A stretch of 9,812 nt of DNA from Candidatus Cloacimonadota bacterium (lineage in GTDB: Bacteria > Cloacimonadota > Cloacimonadia > Cloacimonadales > TCS61): assembly GCA_016927675.1 (NCBI GenBank), contig JAFGMF010000275.1, forward strand, positions 1 through 9,812, written 5' to 3'. Shown piece by piece: positions 5,083 through 9,812 of this stretch (position 1 is its first letter; each line of letters begins with the position of its first letter). The translations under genes and the position numbers were made by a program. The notes below the pieces were generated by a model. That model made no database searches, was not told where the DNA came from, and saw only the letters and a program-made list of their open reading frames with translations.

Positions 5083-8000
5083 TCAAAGTTCTTGAACGGT
5101 AATAGGATAATTTCCCTTATAAATGATCCCGTTATTCCCATCGATGGCAATAGGATCGAAGGCGTGAAATATATTTCCATTGATCAGGCATTTCTTCTCT
5201 TTTTCATAAACGACCATATTATCACAATTTACTATACAGATTTTCCCCAGAGCGGCTGCTGTAACTGCTGCATGTGAAGTAGAACCACCCCTGCCGGTAA
5301 GCAGACCTTCACATTCGAAAATTATCTCGATATCATCCGGTACTGTATCAGGTCTTACCAGTACAGTATTCTGCTTCGGATCATTTTTTTTCAGCTTCAC
5401 CAGATCTCCGTGGTCGAATACTACTACGCCATTTAAGACATCGTTTCCAATCCCGATACCGCAGCCTACTCTCAACATTTTATTTGTAGGAACAGCAAAG
5501 ATCTTAATTTTATCCCTTTTAATGATCTCCATATCTCTGGTTTGCAGAATATACAGATCATCAGGTTCAGATGTTTCGAAGGTAAACTCAATTTCCTGAT
5601 TACTGAAACCGTGCACTTCGATAAGCTCCTGAGAAATCTCTTCCAACTTGGCATAAATTTTAGGATAGGCAGATTCCAGAGAAAAGGGGCTGTTATGATA
5701 ATACTTCAAGCGCTGTCGTTCACTGATCGGCAGAGTGTTAACCAAACCGGCTACGATATCTTCACCTTGACTGAGAAAGGAAAAATCTCCGACAATATTG
5801 ATACCTGAAACATTATCGTGCACATCATGAGTGAAAAGTACTCCTGAGCCTGATTCTCTATGAATATTCCCAAAAACCATTTGTTGAACAATTACAGCCG
5901 TGCCCCATTCATGCGCAACATGCATGAACTCCCTGTAGTTTCTGGCTCTTGAAGTGTTCCAGGATTGAAAAACCGAGATTATCGCTTTCTTGATCTGTAA
6001 AAACGGATCCGATTCAAAATAGATCCCGTTTTCATTAAGTTTCTTTTTATATGCAAAGGCGATTTCTTTCATTATCGCAGGAGGAAAATCGATTTTCTTT
6101 GAAACGTTATGTTTCTTTTTATAATCTATCATTATCTGATCAAAATCATTTCTGTCCAATCCATAAGCCATCCCCCAGGTTTGCAGTAAACGACGGTAAC
6201 AGTCCCAGGATGTCCAGCCGAAATTATGTTGTTTACTCAAAGCTTCGGTGATTTCATCATTCAGTCCGATGTTCAGAAAGGTATTCATAATTCCGGGCAT
6301 GGAGATAGTAGAACCGGAACGAACACTCAGCAGTAATGGTTTTTTGGGATCTCCGTATTTCAGTTTGGATATTTCTTCGAGTTTGGTGATGTGATGTTTT
6401 ATCAGTTTATTAATTTCATTGTTCAGAGAAGAGAGTTTATCAAGAGAATTCAATACGTGTGAGATCTCGGTAGTAAAGACAAAACCGGGCGGAACAGGAT
6501 AATTCCAGAGGTAAAGTTTTTTCAGATAAAATGCTTTTGATCCAAGGAAGATCTGATTATCCATATTCGGTGTTTCAACATAAAGCGGACTCAGGATTCT
6601 ATCGGGATCGAAATTCATAATACTTTGAACTTCCTCATTGGAAAGACTGCTGATCATATTCCTGAGATTATTCAGGATTTTACCGATGAAATTATCAAAG
6701 ATTTGAGCCAGAAAAGCAGAGGAAAGAAGCTGTCGATAAAAAATCTCAGATTTCTGTACGATTATTTTCTTTTTATCATCAGCATCCATGTTTTCATCAC
6801 AATTAAAATATTGCGGGATAATAATTTGCAGAAGTTTATCATAAGGACGGATGAAATATTTATTAATTATCTCTTTAATGCTGCCTTCCATGAACTGAAA
6901 AATATTTATGTACTGTCTGATAGTAAATCCGCCGGAGGTGAGACTGTACTGGAACATTTTCAGTTTGGAATCAAAACCCTGGTCATAAATGCCGTCCAGA
7001 CTGAATCCATCCCTTAATAATTCTATTATCTCATAGATATCTTTCAAGGTTCTCGAAGTGAAATAATTGATATTAATGCTGGAAATTATTCTGTTGATGA
7101 TCACCGAAGCGACAAGCTCAAGTCTGAAAGTCACACCCAGGGCTTCAAATTTAGTCTCGTGATATTCTCCGTACATGGATGGAATGCCGAAAGCGATATG
7201 TCTCTTATGATAAATATTTTCCCAGCCTTCACTGACAGCAGGATCAAAGATGATCTCGTTCAATTTCACCATTATGGTATAGATTGTCTTCAGAGCAGTT
7301 ACATCTTCCCCGCTGTCCAGATAAGACTCAAGATGGTCAATATCCTCTTTACTGATAAAATTATATCGTTTGAGGATTCTGATGATGTTATTCGTCTCAA
7401 ACGAGTATTTTTCTTTTAACAGCTGGTATAATTCGACGATCAGTGAGACTCTTTTTATATCATTCTGGTTATCATGTTTAATGTCTGCCACCATTTTCTT
7501 GATAGTTTTCATATCCTCAAGCAGCAATTCATCCAGCAGATAATTATGTGTTTCACACACCTCATTCAGGACTTTATGAACGCCCTTGACCCAGTAACCG
7601 TTTATTTCTATGGTATCGATAACATTCTGGGGCACTATACCCTGCAGTCTGTCGAGTTTCAGATCATACCAGAATTCGATGATCTTCTGGGTAATCTGAA
7701 TGTGAGAATTATTTCCTTCCGTATGGATCTGTTTACGCAGAAAATGGATCAATTTATCATTTCTCTGTGAAATTTCATCAATTCTCGTAGTAACATCCCT
7801 TAACACACCTTCCGCACCGATCTCGTTGAAATAGACGGGGAAAATTCGAGTTAGCTGTTTTATCTGTTTATAGATAGGGGAGATTTTAGAATTAAGCAGA
7901 CGGGTAACATCTTTTTGAAACAGGTCGGTATCAAAGATAAAAATGCCGCCAACATGCAGATTTATGATCAGGGCTGATAAAAGCTGCTGCATCATTTCCG

Positions 8001-9180
8001 GATCGTATTCGATCATCTCCATCCAGACCCGGATATTTTTTACATGACCGGGATTTACCTTGAGTTCCCATTTCTCGGTAAGATAGGTAATACCGGTTGA
8101 GATAAATCCGAACCTGATGATCTGATCTTCAAAAAAGTGGATCAGGTTCTCATTTTTGGTGTTGATTATCTCCTTGCCCAGAGTAAGTATTGAATCCAGG
8201 ATCAGATTCAAATGACTTTCTTTGAAATCTGAAAAAAGTGAGAACAGTTCGCTAATGGATTGTGTACTCTGTTCCTCATCCAGTTCGTTGCTTATTCTTT
8301 TAATTGCCCTGTTAAGATCCATCAACAGATAATTTCGATGATAGATCATTCCGGGTAAATGCAGCAAATAAAAAATATAGCAGAATTGTTCGGTTGTTTT
8401 CTCGAAAACATCAATTCTTTTTCTGAAAGCATCAATGATATCTGTAAAAGTAAATACACATTTACTGAGTTCAGCCCAGGTCTTAGCCTGTTCAAGATGC
8501 CGATAATATTGTTTGAAAAAGCTTTTCCCCAAAGATTTAATATCAGCGGAATAATCTTTGGACATAACTTTTTGATTGTTCTGATACCATTTTTCGATAT
8601 TTGTCGTACTTTCCCAGAAACTGATATTTTTGTGAAGCAGTTTACCCATGAATTTGAAAACATGCTCCTCTGATTCCGGATTTGCGGCAGCCTGTTCCAG
8701 GCATGTAATAAAATTACCGATGTTGCTAAGAAAGTTGAAATAATTATCAGCGAAATTGTTATCGAAAATTTCGATAAACTCAGTGGTCAAAGCCTTGTAT
8801 TTACTTATCATCTCGTAGTTTTTACTGAAGAAATTCAGATAGGTGAACACCAGTTGCTTGGCTAAATCTTCAGAAAGTTTTTCTTTAAGCAGTTCATCAA
8901 ATATATCCAGAATTATTCTGATAACTTTATCAAGTTCATCAACATCTTTGTACACCCAGAAATCACTGATCAAGATGTTGCTGAGAAGTTCGATTATTTC
9001 TTTTCTGTTGGAATAGGGGTGATGAAATTCCTGAACGAATTCCCGTACTCTCTTGTGTATTCCCCAGAAATTCTCAGACAAAGATAAAAACCACAGATGA
9101 TGTTCAGGGATCACCACCTCGACGTCTCTGGTCTGAGCCAGATTATCCTGCAGAGCTTTTGATTTTATTACTTTTTTCAT
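5083..9180 (-). CDS. PPDK-like phosphotransfer protein: unassigned helical N-terminal region, ATP-grasp and phosphohistidine swivel domains, no PEP/pyruvate barrel
   Basis: It has 1365 residues. The last third matches pyruvate phosphate dikinase/PEP synthase. An ATP-grasp domain starts near residue 880 ('GSKAFYLKKL', 'YPVPPGFVFT') and includes 'SVRSGSTISMPGIMNTFLN' (Arg954), 'EWGTAVIVQQMVFGN' (Trp1092), 'SQGEDIVAG' (Gln1138) and 'LYILQTRDME' (Arg1215). A swivel domain follows with 'GRGGSTSHAAVTAAALGK', where His1303 is the expected phosphoryl carrier. The protein ends about 60 residues later, so the C-terminal TIM barrel that binds PEP/pyruvate in PPDK (total about 880 residues) is absent. 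Residues 1-870 are helix-rich, Lys/Ile/Leu/Glu-rich and unassigned, with one Gly/Pro/Tyr-rich block near 660-690 ('AFGIPSMYGEYHETKFEALG'). The ATG overlaps the upstream GAPDH stop by 4 bases with no strong ribosome site, suggesting coupled translation. It could phosphorylate a partner's substrate, a protein, or an unknown small molecule. Confidence 0.85.
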   Translation of the reverse strand: MKKVIKSKALQDNLAQTRDVEVVIPEHHLWFLSLSENFWGIHKRVREFVQEFHHPYSNRKEIIELLSNILISDFWVYKDVDELDKVIRIILDIFDELLKEKLSEDLAKQLVFTYLNFFSKNYEMISKYKALTTEFIEIFDNNFADNYFNFLSNIGNFITCLEQAAANPESEEHVFKFMGKLLHKNISFWESTTNIEKWYQNNQKVMSKDYSADIKSLGKSFFKQYYRHLEQAKTWAELSKCVFTFTDIIDAFRKRIDVFEKTTEQFCYIFYLLHLPGMIYHRNYLLMDLNRAIKRISNELDEEQSTQSISELFSLFSDFKESHLNLILDSILTLGKEIINTKNENLIHFFEDQIIRFGFISTGITYLTEKWELKVNPGHVKNIRVWMEMIEYDPEMMQQLLSALIINLHVGGIFIFDTDLFQKDVTRLLNSKISPIYKQIKQLTRIFPVYFNEIGAEGVLRDVTTRIDEISQRNDKLIHFLRKQIHTEGNNSHIQITQKIIEFWYDLKLDRLQGIVPQNVIDTIEINGYWVKGVHKVLNEVCETHNYLLDELLLEDMKTIKKMVADIKHDNQNDIKRVSLIVELYQLLKEKYSFETNNIIRILKRYNFISKEDIDHLESYLDSGEDVTALKTIYTIMVKLNEIIFDPAVSEGWENIYHKRHIAFGIPSMYGEYHETKFEALGVTFRLELVASVIINRIISSININYFTSRTLKDIYEIIELLRDGFSLDGIYDQGFDSKLKMFQYSLTSGGFTIRQYINIFQFMEGSIKEIINKYFIRPYDKLLQIIIPQYFNCDENMDADDKKKIIVQKSEIFYRQLLSSAFLAQIFDNFIGKILNNLRNMISSLSNEEVQSIMNFDPDRILSPLYVETPNMDNQIFLGSKAFYLKKLYLWNYPVPPGFVFTTEISHVLNSLDKLSSLNNEINKLIKHHITKLEEISKLKYGDPKKPLLLSVRSGSTISMPGIMNTFLNIGLNDEITEALSKQHNFGWTSWDCYRRLLQTWGMAYGLDRNDFDQIMIDYKKKHNVSKKIDFPPAIMKEIAFAYKKKLNENGIYFESDPFLQIKKAIISVFQSWNTSRARNYREFMHVAHEWGTAVIVQQMVFGNIHRESGSGVLFTHDVHDNVSGINIVGDFSFLSQGEDIVAGLVNTLPISERQRLKYYHNSPFSLESAYPKIYAKLEEISQELIEVHGFSNQEIEFTFETSEPDDLYILQTRDMEIIKRDKIKIFAVPTNKMLRVGCGIGIGNDVLNGVVVFDHGDLVKLKKNDPKQNTVLVRPDTVPDDIEIIFECEGLLTGRGGSTSHAAVTAAALGKICIVNCDNMVVYEKEKKCLINGNIFHAFDPIAIDGNNGIIYKGNYPITVQEL

Positions 9181-9812
9181 AGTTCAGTAATATATCTGAT
9201 CAGATCGATCATTCTCGCAGAATAACCGCTTTCGTTGTCATACCAGGCGATAATCTGGATCAGATCATTAACCAGAACCTTTGTGGACAGTGAATCAAAT
9301 ACTGCCGAATGATAATTGTTTTTCACATCACTGCTGACTATGGGATCGACACAGTATTCGAGATAATTATTCATCTCATTGCAGGAAGCTTTCCGAAAAG
9401 CATCATTAATCCGGTTAACTGATACCTTTTCCGCCACCTGGACTGTTAATTCGGCAAAAGAGCAATCTGCCACAGGGACTCTGGTGGCAAATCCGGCAAA
9501 GATCCCTTTCATCTCAGGCAATACACGCGGGATACTCTCTATCGCACTGGAAGTTGTCGGGATGATGTTGCTGATCGCTGCTCTGGCACGTCTGAAATCA
9601 GGGTGATAACCGTCCTGCAGATTCTGATTATTTGTAAATGGATGAACGGTATTCATAAAAGCCCTTAAAACACCAAATTCCTTTATTAATACCCGAAACA
9701 GAACAGCGACACAATTTGCCGTACACGAAGAATTTGAGATGATCCTGTCCGATGGCAGAAGCTCGTGATGATTAACACCCATAACAACCGTTCGGTCTAT
9801 CGTTTCATCTTC
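9177..9812 (-). CDS. GAPDH/erythrose-4-phosphate dehydrogenase family protein (5' partial)
   Basis: The frame is open to the right edge; the first visible residues are EDETIDRTVVMGVNHHE, so the ATG at 9782 is internal. The visible 211 residues are the catalytic C-terminal part, and roughly 125-130 residues with the nucleotide-binding fold are missing. Motifs are 'SNSSCTANC' (catalytic Cys codon at 9725-9723), 'NTVHPFT' (catalytic His codon at 9644-9642, 27 residues after the Cys as in standard GAPDH), 'DFRRARAAISNIIPTTSS', 'ATRVPVADCS' and 'WYDNESGYSARM'. Two changes stand out: Ser replaces Trp in the usual WYDNEWGYS, and 'PTTSSAIES' replaces the usual 'PTSTGAAKA' phosphate-site segment. 'DFRRARAA' and 'SSD...HSAVFDSLSTKV' favour GAPDH, but an erythrose-4-phosphate dehydrogenase or other aldehyde-phosphate role is possible. 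It is the first visible gene of the operon, and its TGA overlaps the next ATG. Confidence 0.85.
   Translation of the reverse strand, partial: EDETIDRTVVMGVNHHELLPSDRIISNSSCTANCVAVLFRVLIKEFGVLRAFMNTVHPFTNNQNLQDGYHPDFRRARAAISNIIPTTSSAIESIPRVLPEMKGIFAGFATRVPVADCSFAELTVQVAEKVSVNRINDAFRKASCNEMNNYLEYCVDPIVSSDVKNNYHSAVFDSLSTKVLVNDLIQIIAWYDNESGYSARMIDLIRYITEL

Noticed and set aside
6625..7017. A 130-codon rightward open frame opposite the PPDK-like gene
   Set aside because: It lies wholly antisense to a strongly supported gene, has no recognisable domain, and similar frames recur along this AT-rich gene.
8359..8673. Overlapping open frames of about 104 codons on both strands within the PPDK-like gene
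   Set aside because: Both are alternative-frame shadows of the helical N-terminal region, with no start signal or family match.

Overview
The window looks like chromosome from an AT-rich Gram-negative bacterium of the FCB group, most like Candidatus Cloacimonadota. This is an inference from two things. The first is a large secreted multidomain protein ending in a 'NYPNPFNPET' FlgD-Ig-like/type IX-type sorting tail. The second is intergenic palindromic repeats of the TCATGCTGAG and GTCATTGCGA types. No rRNA or tRNA gene is present to fix the taxonomy.

Layout from left to right: (1) Positions 2-2722 (+) hold the C-terminal 906 residues of a secreted or surface protein that starts before the window. 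It is a string of beta-sandwich modules closed by a sorting domain. (2) Positions 2769-3356 (+) encode a six-helix membrane protein resembling the DUF7010 family. Its base composition is clearly richer in G+C than its neighbours, and a good sigma70-like promoter sits across the end of the upstream gene. It looks acquired. (3) Positions 3357-3798 hold no gene. This stretch contains a probable leftward terminator, two 39-base direct repeats (37/39 identical) and three decayed palindromic repeats. (4) Positions 3799-9812 (-) form a tight leftward operon. It begins with a GAPDH-family enzyme cut by the right edge, continues with a 1365-residue PPDK-like protein that overlaps it by 4 bases (ATGA), and ends with a second, long-form GAPDH 30 bases further on.

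The operon is the most interesting part. The central protein has a PPDK-type ATP-grasp domain and a phosphohistidine swivel domain, but it stops where the PEP/pyruvate barrel should begin. In front of the ATP-grasp domain it carries about 870 residues of helix-rich sequence that I cannot assign. Its position between two divergent GAPDH paralogues suggests a role in lower glycolysis or gluconeogenesis, or in its regulation through phosphohistidine transfer. The phosphoryl acceptor cannot be named from the sequence.
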